Assembly (NCBI GenBank): GCA_963722965.1
Contig: CAVROX010000001.1
Location: 1-64,000, forward strand
DNA from: DATLSM01 sp963722965
GTDB lineage: Bacteria; Actinomycetota; Thermoleophilia; Solirubrobacterales; 70-9
DNA: 64,000 bases
Reading direction: 5' to 3'
Both the position numbers and the translations under genes were made by a program. Numbering within the stretch: position 1 is the first letter of the stretch; each line of letters starts with the position of its first letter. Shown here one piece after another: positions 11,946 to 23,446 of this stretch. A model generated the notes under the pieces. That model saw only the letters and a program-made list of their open reading frames with translations. It did not search any database and was not told where the DNA came from.

Positions 11946-12797
11946 AAGGAGTGCCCCGTGATCCGCTCGTAGGCCTCGATGTACTTGGCCCGGGTTTGCT
12001 CGACGACGTCGGGCGGCAGCTCGGGCGCGGGCGGGGTGTGGTCCCAGCCGGCTCGATCAGCCCAGTCGCGCACGTACTGCTTGTCGAAGGAGGGCTGCGA
12101 GCGCCCGGGCTCGTAGGTAGTCCGCCGGCCAGAAGCGCGAGGAGTCGGGGGTCAGCACCTCGTCGGCCAAGCACCACCTCGGCGCCGGGGTGGCGGCCGA
12201 ACTCGAACTTGGTGTCGGCGAGGATGATCCCGCGCTCGGCCGCGTGCTCGGCCCCCGCGCTGTAGACGTCGATCGAGACCCGCGCGCAGCTCTTCCATCA
12301 GCGCCCGGTCACCGACGATCTCCGCCGCCCGCTCGAAGTCGATCGTTCTCGTCGTGGTCTCCGATCTCGGCCTTGGTCGCCGGCGTGAAGATCGGCTCGG
12401 GCAGCCTGTCGGACTCGCAGCAGCCCGGCGGGCAGCTCGATGCCGCAGACCGCTCCGCCGCCCTGTATTCCTTCCAGCCGGAGCCGGATGAGGTAGCCGC
12501 GCACGACGCACTCGACCGGATACATCTCGAGCCTGCGCACCCGCATCGCCCGTTCGGCGACCTCGTCGGGCACATCGTCGGAGACGAAGTGGTTGGGGAC
12601 GATGTCCGCCGTCAGCTCGAACCAGAATTCCGAGAGCCGGTTTAGCACCTTGCCCTTGTCGGGGATCGGCGTCGGCATCACCACGTCGTAGATCGAGATC
12701 CGGTCCGAGGCGACGATCAGCAGGTCGTCGCTCCCACTCGATAGATCTCGCGGACCTTCCCCGAGGAGTGGAGCTTCATCTCGGCGACCGACGGCAT
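11942..12797 (-). CDS. purC: SAICAR synthetase (frame-broken)
   Basis: Joins CAIR with aspartate using ATP. Starts MPSVAEMKLHSSGKVREIY, the last part being the conserved N-terminal strand with the nucleotide-binding KVREIY. After a shift near 12725 come SIYDVVMPTPIPDKGKVL, PDEVAERAMRVRRLEMYPVE and CVVRGYLI, then GIELPAGL and PIFTPATKAEIGDHDE, and finally FWPADYL and ERITGHSF before a TGA at 11942. At least five shifts break it. It is the first gene of the C-S-Q-L-F-N-H run. Its start is divergent from a P450 gene with 67 bases between them, too little to show a clear promoter by eye. An alternative start is the Met at 12779. Confidence 0.88.
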
Positions 12798-12864
12798 TAG
12801 GGCGATGCTAACCATCGGCGAAGCGGAGGACCGCCGCGGCGGTTGTCTGCGATCCTCCCCTGCG

Positions 12865-14199
12865 ATGCTGCCGCCGCAAGCGAAGAGCAGCCCACTGATG
12901 CAGACGCTGCGCTGGAGCTTCCGGCCGCTGCCGTTTCTGCACGAGTGCCGGCAGCGATACGGCGACAACTTCAGCGTCAAATTCCTCGGCTTCCAGAGCC
13001 CGATGGTGATGATCTCCGACCCCGCGGCGATCAAGGCTCTCTACACCGAGCGCGAGCACGGCCTTCCGCCCGGCCGCGACGCTTTGCTGACGCCGATCGT
13101 CGGCGCCGCGCTCGCTCCTGGTCCTCGAGGGCGCCGAGCACCTCGCCCACCGCAAGCTGATGCTGCCGCCGTTTCACGGCGAGCGGATGCGCTCCTATGA
13201 GCCGATCGTGCGAGGAGATCGTCGACGCCGAGATCGACTCCTGGCCGCTCGGGCGAGCAGTTCGCGATCCACCCGCGGATGCAGGCGGTGACGCTGGAGG
13301 TGATCCTGCGCGTCGGTCTTCGGCGTGGCCGATGGCGCGCGGCTGGGGCGGCTGCGCGTCGTGCTCACCAAGGTCCTGGAGGAGACCGCCTCACCCCTGA
13401 CCCAGCTCGATCGGTGCTCGCCAGCCGGCGCTTCGGCGGGGCGACCGTGGGCCGAGTTCGAGGAGCAGCTGCAGGCGGTCGACGAGCTGCTTTACGCCGA
13501 GATCGCCGAGCGTCGCGCCGAGCGGCAGCTTCGAGCGAGCGCGAGGACATCCTCTCGATGCTGATGGCGGCGCGCTTCGAGGACGGCAGCGCGATGAGCG
13601 ACACCGAGCTGCGCGACCAGCTGATGACCCTGCTGCTCGCCGGCCACGAGACGACGGCGACGGCGCTGGCCTGGACCTTCGACCTGCTGCTGCGCCACCC
13701 CGACGCCGCTCGCGCGCCTGCGCGACTCGATCGAGGCCGGCGAGGAGGGCTACCTGCGCGCGGTGATCGCCGAGTCGCTGCGCCTGCGCCCGGTCGTGCC
13801 GCTGGCCGGGCGCCGCCTCGCCGCCGACCTCGAGGTCGAGGGTCTCTCGCTGCCGGCCGGCACCGACGTCACCCCGGCGATCTGGCTGACCCACACCCGC
13901 GCCGACGTCTACCCCGAGCCCTTCGCCTTCCGCCCCGAGCGCTTCCTCGACAGCCCCCGGACACCTACGCCTGGATTCCCTTCGGCGGCGGCATCCGCCG
14001 CTGCCTCGGCGCATCCTTCGCCGAGTTTGAGATGCGGATCGCGCTGCGCGCCGTGCTCAGCCGCTGTGAGCTGCATAAGGCAAGCAGCGCCCCCGAGCGG
14101 GTCAGGCGGCGCAACGTAACGCTCTCCCCGCGCGCCGGCACCCCGATCGTCCTCACCGCGCGTCACGCCGCGCGCGAGCGCGACCTGCTTGCCGCCTGA
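12865..14199 (+). CDS. Cytochrome P450 (frame-broken)
   Basis: Haem-thiolate monooxygenase; the substrate is unknown. Landmarks in order: HLAHRKLMLPPFHGERM in the C-helix region, LLLAGHETTATALAW as the oxygen-binding I-helix, ESLRLRPVVP as the ExxR motif, FRPERFL, and FGGGIRRCLGASFAEFEM with the haem-ligand Cys. The total length of about 440 residues is normal. Seven or so single-base shifts (for example near 13115, 13205, 13320, 13520, 13715 and 13955) divide it, yet every landmark is preserved. It is the only plus-strand gene inside the purine block and separates purC from purB. No ferredoxin partner is next to it. ATG 12805 in the same frame is an alternative start. Confidence 0.85.
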
Positions 14200-14231
14200 G
14201 ATCCCGTTTGAGCGGAGAGGAGGTGGTGGGA

Positions 14232-14519
14232 CTACCGCGCTGCTGGGTGTTCGCGTGCCCAGCCGGCGATCGTCCCCGAGCCCGAGATCACTTCGCCATC
14301 GTCGAGGAGGAGAATCGGGACCTCGTTGGTCCCGCTCAGTTTCTTGACCTCAGCTCGCTCCTCGTTTCGCCTGCCCCAGGTCCAGGGCATCATTCGGTAG
14401 CCCCCGACGACTTTCAGCTCGTACTCATAACCGGCCTGCTCGAGCGCCTTGGCGGCTCGCCCGCACGGGTGCCCGAGGCCTCCGCCGTGCGTCTTCTGTC
14501 CGCAGGTGTAGAGGACCAC
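14232..14519 (-). CDS. Glutaredoxin/GST N-terminal-domain protein
   Basis: A 95-residue protein with a thioredoxin fold of the glutathione S-transferase N-terminal type: beta strand VLYTC, a helix after HPCGRAAKALEQAG, strand YELKVVGG, the cis-Pro turn NEVPILLLDDGEVISGSGTI and a final helix. The active-site region CGQKTHGGGLGHPC has two Cys much further apart than the CxxC of glutaredoxins, so redox chemistry is uncertain. It sits between the P450 and purB, convergent with the P450. A role in detoxification or thiol chemistry is only inferred. Confidence 0.7.
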   Translation of the reverse strand: MVLYTCGQKTHGGGLGHPCGRAAKALEQAGYEYELKVVGGYRMMPWTWGRRNEERAEVKKLSGTNEVPILLLDDGEVISGSGTIAGWAREHPAAR

Positions 14520-14558
14520 GCGAGGACCTTACCTCACGAGCGCAGCCCCGCCAGCCGC

Positions 14559-15819
14559 TCAAATATCTTCCGGCAGGTGGGTTAGGTAGGCGTCGTAGTC
14601 AAAGACGGCGTCGAGGTCAAGGCCGGGGGCCGCCTCGGCGAGCAGGTCGCGGAACTGCGCGCCGCTGTCCCAGGCGCGCTGGGCGCTCTCCTGGACGACG
14701 CGGTAGGCCTCCTCGCGGTTCATCCCTGACTCGACCAGGGCGCTCAGCGCCCGCTGGCTGAACAGGGCGCCGTGGGTCAGCTCGAGGTTCTCCCGCATCC
14801 GCTCGGCGTGGACCGTCATCCCCGCCGCCACCTGCCCCGCCAGGTCCTGCATGTAGTCGAGGGCGATCGTCGCGTCGGGCAGGATCACCCGCTCGCGCCG
14901 GAGTGGGAGATGTCGCGCTCGTGCCAGAGGGCGATGTTCTCCAGAGCCGACCTGAGCGTAGCCGCGCAGGACTCGCGCCAGGCCAGTGATCCGCTCGCTG
15001 CGGATCGGGTTGCGCTTGTGGGGCATCGCCGAGGAGCCCTTCTGAGCCGGCGGCGAAGGGCTCCTCGACCTCGCGCACCTCGGTGCGCTGGAGGTTTCGC
15101 ACCTCGGTCGCGAAGCGCTCGAGCCGCCGCCGGCGATCGCGATCCGCGAAGTCAGCAGCCGCGTGGCGGTCGCGCGGCAGGACCTGGGTGGCGAGGTCCT
15201 CGCGCTTCAGTCCGAGCCGCTCCATCACCCGCGCCTCGACCGCGGGTGGAATCGAGGCGTAGGTGCCGACCGCGCCGGAGAGCTTGCCGATAGGCGAGCT
15301 GGTCGAAGGCGCGGCGAGGCGGGCGAGGTTGCGGTCGGCCTCGAATGCAAAGCCGGCGAGGCGCAGGCCGAAGGTGGTCGGCTCGGCGTGGACGCCGTGG
15401 GTGCGGCCGACGCAGAGCGTCTCGCGCTGCTCGAGCGCCCGTTCGATCAGGGCGTCGCGATAGGCTCGCGCGCTGGCGAGCACGATCTCACCCGCCTGGC
15501 GAAGCTGCAGCGCAAGGGCGGTATCAAGCACGTCGGAGGAGGTGAGCCCAAAATGGATCCAGCGGCCGTGCTCGCCGACCGACCCGGCGAGGACGTCCAC
15601 AAATGCGGCGACGTCATGGTCGGTAACCCGCTCGCGCTCTGCGACCGCCTCGACGGTAAAGGCGGCGCCCGCCCGTGCTGCCGCAGCGGCCTGCGCGGGA
15701 ACGACCCCCTCCGCAGCCCACGCCTCGGTCGCCGCCAGCTCGACCTCAAGCCAGCACTCCATCTTTCGCTGCGGGCTCCAGACCTCGCCCATCTGCGGCC
15801 GGGTGTAGCGGGCAATCAT
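14559..15819 (-). CDS. purB: Adenylosuccinate lyase (frame-broken)
   Basis: Cleaves SAICAR in the IMP pathway and adenylosuccinate in AMP synthesis. IARYTRPQMGEVWSPQRK at the start, DVAAFVDVLAG, FGLTSSDVLDTALALQL and CVGRTHGVHAEPTTFG (catalytic His) are in the first frame. The signature GSEGSSAMPHKRNPIRSER near 15010-15045 and the C-terminal FSQRALSALVESGMNREEAY follow after shifts near 15300, 15150, 15045 and 14940. Its ATG overlaps the purE stop (TGATG), so purE-purB are coupled. About 420 codons is the family length. Confidence 0.9.
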
Positions 15820-16298
15820 CAGCAGTTGATGATCCGGGCGGCGAGGACTCCGGCGTTCTTGGCTCCGTCGATCGCCACGCAGGCAACGGGAATTCCAGGC
15901 GGCATCTGAACCGTCGATAGCAGCGCGTCGAGGCCGCCGAGGCTCTTGCCGAGGATCGGTACACCGATCACCGGCAGCTCGGTGTGGGCGGCGGCGACAC
16001 CCGGAAGCGCCGCCGACATCCCGGCTCCGGCGATGATCACCCGCAGCCCGCGCATCCGCGCATTGGTGCAGTACTCGCGGACCAGCTCGGGGTCGCGGTG
16101 GGCGCTCATCACCCGCACCTCATAGCGAATGCCGGCGTCCTCGAGTGCGGCGCCCGCCGGCTGCATCTTCGGCTTGTCGTTCTTGGAGCCCATGATGATC
16201 CCGACCAGCGGCTCGTCGACCGCAATTTCCTCGAAGGCCTGTTCCACAGCGGGCATTGTCGACGTGCTCGGTTGCGGCTCCTCTGAGATCTCGCTCAT
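15819..16298 (-). CDS. purE: N5-carboxyaminoimidazole ribonucleotide mutase
   Basis: Converts N5-CAIR to CAIR. Intact 159-residue frame. VGIIMGSKNDKPKMQPA is the nucleotide-binding start, VRVMSAHRDPELVREY holds the SAHR catalytic motif, and IIAGAGMSAALPGVAAAHT and GVPILGKSLGGLDALLSTVQMP complete the fold. A 29-residue acidic N-terminal extension precedes the domain, so a later start (the Met at residue 15) is possible. The partner purK, needed to make N5-CAIR, is not in this window. It lies directly between purD and purB. Confidence 0.93.
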   Translation of the reverse strand: MSEISEEPQPSTSTMPAVEQAFEEIAVDEPLVGIIMGSKNDKPKMQPAGAALEDAGIRYEVRVMSAHRDPELVREYCTNARMRGLRVIIAGAGMSAALPGVAAAHTELPVIGVPILGKSLGGLDALLSTVQMPPGIPVACVAIDGAKNAGVLAARIINC

Positions 16299-16307
16299 GC
16301 TTCCTTC

Positions 16308-17595
16308 CTAGGTGGACTGGCTGGCGGCCCGCTCGACTGCTCGAGCGGCGATGTCAGACCGCATCTGCATTCCCTCGAAGGAGATCCGGCCGGCCGCATC
16401 GTATGCGCGATCGCGCGCCTTGGCGGGGGTCGATCCAAGGCCCGTCACGTTCAGCACCCGGCCGCCCGCGGTGACGATCTCCCCGTCGCGCTCGGCGGTG
16501 CCAGCATGGGTGATCTCCGCCAGCCCGGCGGCGGCGGCGAGGCCGTGGATGACGTCCCCTTGCGAGGAGGACTCGGGGTAGCCGGCCGAGGCGAGTACCA
16601 CCGTCACCGCCCAGTCCGCGCCGAACTCGGCCTCCGCTCCGGCCAGCCCGCCCGGCTCGCGCGCCGCCAGGCAGAGGTCAAGCAGGTCAGAGCGCAGCCG
16701 CGGCAGCACGGCCTGGGTCTCGGGGTCGCCGAAGCGGGCGTTGAACTCGAGCACCCTGGGGCCGTCGCGGCCCGATCATCAGCCCGGCGTAGAGGACGCC
16801 GTGGAAGGGTCGCCCGCGCCGCGCCATCGCCGCTAGCACCGGCCGGTGGACGGCGTCGACGGATCTCCTCGACCTCGGCGGGCCCGAAGCCCGGCACGGG
16901 CGAGTAGCTGCCCATCCCGCCGGTGTTCGGCCCCTGGTCGCCGTCGAAGATCCGCTTGTAGTCCTGGGCGGGCGCCAGCGCACCTCGCGTTCTCGCCGTC
17001 GCAGAGGGCGAGCAGCGAGAGCTCCTCGCCCTCGAGGAACTCCTCCAGCACCACCGGCGTCTCGCCGAAGCGCCGCTCGCTGAAGAAGACGCGTGGCCGC
17101 AGCGAGCGCCTCCGCTTCGCAGCTGCAGATGATCACCCCCTTGCCCGCGGCCAGTCCATCGGCCTTCAGCACTGCCGGATAGGCGGTCTGGGCGAGGTGC
17201 TCCTCGGCATCGGCGCGACTGCGCAGCAGCAGGTGGGAGGCGGTTGGGACGCCGGCTTCCCCCATCAGCTCCTTGGCGAAGGACTTCGACCCCTCAAGCT
17301 CGGCGGCGGCAGCGCTCGGACCGAAGGCCGGCACCCCGGCGTCCTCGAGCGCGTCGACGAGACCGGCGACCAGCGCCGCCTCTGGCCCGACCACGACGAG
17401 GTCGACCCCGCGCCTCTTAGCCGCCGCCCCGATCGCCGCGACGTCCGCGGCGCCGATCTCCGGCAGGCAGGTGGCCTCGGCGGCGATCCCGGCGTTGCCG
17501 GGCGCGCAGAGGAGCTCGGGACTTTCGCCCGAGCGCGCGAGCGCCCGTACCAGCGCGTGCTCGCGCCCGCCCCCGCCCACGACCAAGACCCTCAA
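16308..17595 (-). CDS. purD: Phosphoribosylamine-glycine ligase (frame-broken)
   Basis: ATP-grasp enzyme that joins phosphoribosylamine and glycine. MRVLVVGGGGREHALVRAL and VDLVVVGPEAALVAGLVDAL form the N-domain. YPAVLKADGLAAGKGVIIC begins the ATP-grasp. After shifts near 17100, 16990, 16870 and 16770 come DGDQGPNTGGMGSYSPVPG, VLYAGLMIG and LEFNARFGDPETQAVLPRL with the metal-binding Glu/Asn. The end GRVLNVTGLGSTPAKARDRAY is typical. It begins the minus-strand purD-purE-purB group; the next gene upstream encodes a GYD-domain protein 7 bases away. Confidence 0.9.
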
Positions 17596-17602
17596 GCTCG
17601 CC

Positions 17603-17884
17603 CTAGAGTGCGTCGGCGAGCTGATCGGAGGGGAGCGCGGTGAGCGTCTGGCTGCTCATCGTTCCGCGCGAGCCCAGCTCGACCGAGACCTTGGCCATCG
17701 TCTTTGCGTCCGGCGCCTCGACGATCGTGACGAAGTCGTACTGGCCGAGCGTCGCGTACTGCGCCAGGACCTTGGCGCCGATCTGCTCGACCTCCTTGTT
17801 GACCTCGGCCACCCGCCCCGGGTTGTTCTTCAGCGTGCGGACGCCGTCGGCGGTGAGATTGGTGAGCATCACATATGTGGGCAT
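17603..17884 (-). CDS. GYD-domain protein
   Basis: A 93-residue single-domain protein with the pattern TYVMLTNLTADGVRTLKNNP, then LAQYATLGQYDFVTIVEAPD and LGSRGTMSSQTLTALP. This is the GYD family (PF08734), a ferredoxin-like alpha/beta fold of unknown biochemical function, often encoded near metabolic genes; the GQYD segment gives the name. It lies 7 bases upstream of purD on the same strand and could be the first gene of that transcription unit. The ATG follows a usable AGGAGAGG, so the start is secure. Confidence 0.8.
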   Translation of the reverse strand: MPTYVMLTNLTADGVRTLKNNPGRVAEVNKEVEQIGAKVLAQYATLGQYDFVTIVEAPDAKTMAKVSVELGSRGTMSSQTLTALPSDQLADAL

Positions 17885-17968
17885 GTCCCTCTCCTCGTCT
17901 CGCGGGGGTTCGGCCCCTACGTTACGCGAGCGGCGAGCTGACCGGGCAGGCGGCCGAGGGGGCGGACC

Positions 17969-19609
17969 TCAGACCCCGATGTCCTGGAGCAGGGAGAGCA
18001 TCTGCAGCCCGTATCTGGTGACCTTGCCCTCGTAGTATTCGGCGTGGCTGAGCGGCACCCCGGCGGCGTCGGCGAAGCCCGTCTCGATCGAGCCGCCCGG
18101 GCGGAAGGTCGCAATCTGCTGGCCCGCTTTGACCGTCTGGCCGGCCTGCACGGTCGCGTCGACTCCCTCGTAGACGTAGATCGTCTGACCCTTGAGGGAG
18201 CCGTCGAGGAGCTGGTAGAGGACGCCGCCGCCTTCCGGCCATCCAGGGGCGCCGGCGGCGAGGATCCGGGCATCGCCGATCGCGACGATCGGGCCCGTAC
18301 CGGTGAAGTCGACGCCCTGGTCGACCCGCCCGGTGACCAGGTTGGAGCTGAGCCCGAAGGGGTTGACGTAGCTGCCGGCGGCGGCGGGCAGTGCGATCGA
18401 CCAGTCGGTGTAGGTGACCTTGCAGCGCCCCTGGATGCGGTTGGCTTCGTTCAGCACCGCCTGCACGTACCACTCGGCCTGGTTGTGGGCGAAGACCCCG
18501 GCGCGCAGGTTGCCGTGGGCCCAGATCTCCCGAGCCAGGGTGGCGGCGGAGTCGGCCGGATCGGAATGGCGGATGCGCCCGTCCCCGTCCCCGTCGACCG
18601 CGTACTGCTTCCACTCGCTGGGTTCGAGGCCGAGCGGACCGGCCCGGCCCAGTTCGCGCCTGTCCATCCCGCGGCCGAAGTTCGACTCAAGGCGGGCGAT
18701 CGCAGCCAGTGCCCAGACGCCGCGCCGTCCGAGGCCGTAGCGCGCGGCGGCGTCCTCGAAGGCGCTCAGGTAGCGGGTGGGGATTTCGTGGCGCTCGGCG
18801 GGGGCGGGGCGGCAACTCAGCACCTGCAGCCTCGGCGGCGCCGATGAGACGCCGGTCGCGCCGCTGCCGAAGACGGGCGCGTAGCAGCTTGCGTTGGCCA
18901 GTACCTCGGCGACGTACCAATCGGCGTGGTTGTAGGCGAGGATCGCGTCGTAGGTGTTGGCCGGCATTCCGGCCGCGCTCAGGTAGCGGGCGGCGGCGAA
19001 GATCGCGTCTTCGGGGTTGTAGGGGTCCTTCACCCCGTCTCCGTTGGCGTCGACCCCGTAGATCGCCCAGGTCGAGGGCATGAACTGCATCCATCCCTCA
19101 GCGCCGGCGCTTGAGACGTTGAGGTTGGTGCCAAACGCGGTCTCGACCTCGTTGATCCCCGCCAGCACCGCGGGCCCCTGCGGGCCGAGCCCGTAAGCCG
19201 CAGCCGCCCGCTCATATATCGGCACCAAAACCGGCGGCACGCCGGCCGCCGCGCAGGTCGAGGAGGGGACGGAGGAGATCGAGAGCGTTGGCGCTGAGCT
19301 TGGTCCGGGAGCCGTCTCGGCGCCGCTCGCTTCTCTGGGCGGCGCAGTCTGGGTCCGCGCCCCCTTCTGCGCGCCCGCCGAGGTGCCGCCGTTGCCGGCC
19401 GGCTCGGGCGGTTTGGCGATGGCCGGCGGGGCTTCCAGCGTGCTGCCCTGCACGACGGGCGCGGGGGCGCTCGTCGTGCTCGCCGGCGCTGTCGGGGATT
19501 CCGTGGCGGAGGCGCTGGAGGGAGCCGATGCCCCCGCGGCTGAGGCAACCGGCGCGGCCAGCACCGCGAAGACCGCGGCCGCGGCGAGGGTGTCGCGAAG
19601 GCGCCCCAT
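17969..19609 (-). CDS. Secreted protein with two lytic-transglycosylase domains and a degenerate M23 tail
   Basis: A signal peptide (about residues 1-25) precedes a Pro/Ala/Ser-rich linker. The first transglycosylase-like domain shows NEVETAFGTNL and GAEGWMQFMPSTWAIYG with the putative catalytic Glu. A second, weaker copy follows with ARLESNFGRGM and PLGLEPSEWKQYAVDGDGDG. The C-terminal about 130 residues follow the LytM/M23 layout (VNPFGLSSNLVTGRVDQGVDFTG, then TVKAGQQIATFRPGG). The zinc-binding His is replaced by Gln (DQGVDF) and no HxH is present, so that domain may only bind peptidoglycan. The chosen ATG lies two bases after the stop of the upstream membrane gene, so the pair is probably co-translated. 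An in-frame ATG ten codons earlier overlaps it. Confidence 0.78.
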   Translation of the reverse strand: MGRLRDTLAAAAVFAVLAAPVASAAGASAPSSASATESPTAPASTTSAPAPVVQGSTLEAPPAIAKPPEPAGNGGTSAGAQKGARTQTAPPREASGAETAPGPSSAPTLSISSVPSSTCAAAGVPPVLVPIYERAAAAYGLGPQGPAVLAGINEVETAFGTNLNVSSAGAEGWMQFMPSTWAIYGVDANGDGVKDPYNPEDAIFAAARYLSAAGMPANTYDAILAYNHADWYVAEVLANASCYAPVFGSGATGVSSAPPRLQVLSCRPAPAERHEIPTRYLSAFEDAAARYGLGRRGVWALAAIARLESNFGRGMDRRELGRAGPLGLEPSEWKQYAVDGDGDGRIRHSDPADSAATLAREIWAHGNLRAGVFAHNQAEWYVQAVLNEANRIQGRCKVTYTDWSIALPAAAGSYVNPFGLSSNLVTGRVDQGVDFTGTGPIVAIGDARILAAGAPGWPEGGGVLYQLLDGSLKGQTIYVYEGVDATVQAGQTVKAGQQIATFRPGGSIETGFADAAGVPLSHAEYYEGKVTRYGLQMLSLLQDIGV

Positions 19610-19611
19610 CC

Positions 19612-20505
19612 TCAGCCGAGTACGTCCGTCACGTGCCACCTGCCGTTCTTGGCCTTTTCCATCTCGAGGCGCAGCTCGCTGGTCAGCCCGACCCGCAGCA
19701 GGGAGACGCTGACGGTGTAGACCCCGCCGCTGGAGGGCCCGGCGACGACGTTTAGCACCTTCGCTCGCGGCACCTTGACGGTGGCAGGTTGACGCGGGGG
19801 ACGGCGCAGCAGCGCCTGGGCCAGCGCCGGCGTCGCGGTGGCGGCGAGCCCCGCGTTGACCGTGGTGGCCCCCGCACCGGTCTCATAGAGAACGAAGGCA
19901 TCCGAGAAGCGCCTGGCGACCGCGAGGGCCGCCGGCCCAGCCGGTTTGCCGACGATCCCCGCCGCGGAGGAGATCGAGGCGCCGGGGTTCCCCGCGGCAG
20001 CGCGCGCGGCAGATGGGTCCACCGACGGCGAGCGCACCGCCTTCTCGTTTGCAACTTTTGCTGCACCGCCGCTCAGGGATCGGGCGGAGAAGACGGGGGG
20101 GACGCCGTGCAGGACGTGGCTCGAATGCGGCTCCACAGCGCGCGCCGGCGGCTTGGAGGCGATCGAGCCGTTGATCTGGGGCGCCCGCGTGGCGAGCGAG
20201 GCGCCGTTGCCGCCGGGCGTCGCCCAGAAAAATCCCGCCACTCCGGCGGCGGCGGCGAGCAGCACGAGCGCGCCCATCGCCAGCCCGCGCAGCGGGGTGT
20301 CCCAGTCAGCGAAGCGCCTCTGAAGCGGCCAGATCAGGTTCCGCTCGAGCGCCCAGGCGGCCCGTTCGAACGGCAACCTGGCGGCGTCGGCAACCGCGAT
20401 CAGGCGCTGCTCGGGGCCCCGCAGGGAAGGACGCCTTTTCCGCGGCAGGTGTACGCCGGCAAGCGGCGAGCGCAGCCGCTCGGGCAGGCGAATGGGGGTT
20501 CTCAT
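19612..20505 (-). CDS. Membrane-anchored protein with extracellular NTF2-like domain
   Basis: 297 residues: a basic cytoplasmic N-terminus (about 1-90), one membrane segment (GLAMGALVLLAAAAGVAGFFW, about 95-117), a low-complexity Ala/Ser/Pro linker, and a C-terminal domain from AALAVARRFSDAFVLYETG to ELRLEMEKAKNGRWHVTDVL. The last part has the alpha-then-beta-sheet pattern of TcpC/NTF2-like domains found in conjugation and cell-wall proteins. I infer the fold; the function is unknown. It is immediately upstream of the transglycosylase gene (2-base gap), so it may position that enzyme at the wall. No frameshift. Confidence 0.6.
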   Translation of the reverse strand: MRTPIRLPERLRSPLAGVHLPRKRRPSLRGPEQRLIAVADAARLPFERAAWALERNLIWPLQRRFADWDTPLRGLAMGALVLLAAAAGVAGFFWATPGGNGASLATRAPQINGSIASKPPARAVEPHSSHVLHGVPPVFSARSLSGGAAKVANEKAVRSPSVDPSAARAAAGNPGASISSAAGIVGKPAGPAALAVARRFSDAFVLYETGAGATTVNAGLAATATPALAQALLRRPPRQPATVKVPRAKVLNVVAGPSSGGVYTVSVSLLRVGLTSELRLEMEKAKNGRWHVTDVLG

Positions 20506-20561
20506 CGTTGGTCTCGGGCGATCGGTCGGTTGTCTATATTTCGGAGTCTGACCTAGCAGAC

Positions 20562-23129
<2,568 letters not shown>

Positions 23130-23140
23130 CTGCTCGGCCC

Positions 23141-23446
23141 CTAGAACTTTCCTTCGAGCTTTGCCAGGCGCCGTTCGAGCGCCAGGACACGCTCGACCCC
23201 CGCGAGGTTCAGTCCTTCGGCGGTCAGTTGCTGGATTCGGTGCAGCCGCTCGACGTCGCGCTGGGAGTAAAGGCGCGTGTTCTTGGCCGAGCGCTTCGGC
23301 GAGATCAGCCCGCGCGCCTCATACATGCGCAGCGTCTGCGGGTGCATCTGGGCCAGTTCGGCGGCGACCGAGATCATGAAAACTCCCCGTTCGGCGTCAA
23401 CCGCCGCCGCCACCTCCAGGCGCCGCCTGCCGTTGGAGGAGCTCAT
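23141..23446 (-). CDS. hspR: Heat-shock repressor HspR (MerR family)
   Basis: A 101-residue MerR-type regulator: GVFMISVAAELAQMHPQTLRMYEARGL is the winged helix-turn-helix, SPKRSAKNTRLYSQRDVERL the wing and second helix pair, and EGLNLAGVERVLALE the start of the dimer coil. In actinobacteria HspR binds HAIR operators with DnaK as co-repressor and controls dnaK and clpB. Its ATG overlaps the dnaJ stop as ATGA at 23443-23446. The N-terminal about 20 residues before GVFMIS are non-conserved; a later start is possible. Confidence 0.92.
   Translation of the reverse strand: MSSSNGRRRLEVAAAVDAERGVFMISVAAELAQMHPQTLRMYEARGLISPKRSAKNTRLYSQRDVERLHRIQQLTAEGLNLAGVERVLALERRLAKLEGKF

Noticed and set aside
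12798..12864. Purine riboswitch or long leader before purC
   Set aside because: Only 67 bases separate purC from the divergent P450 and no aptamer-like structure is visible.
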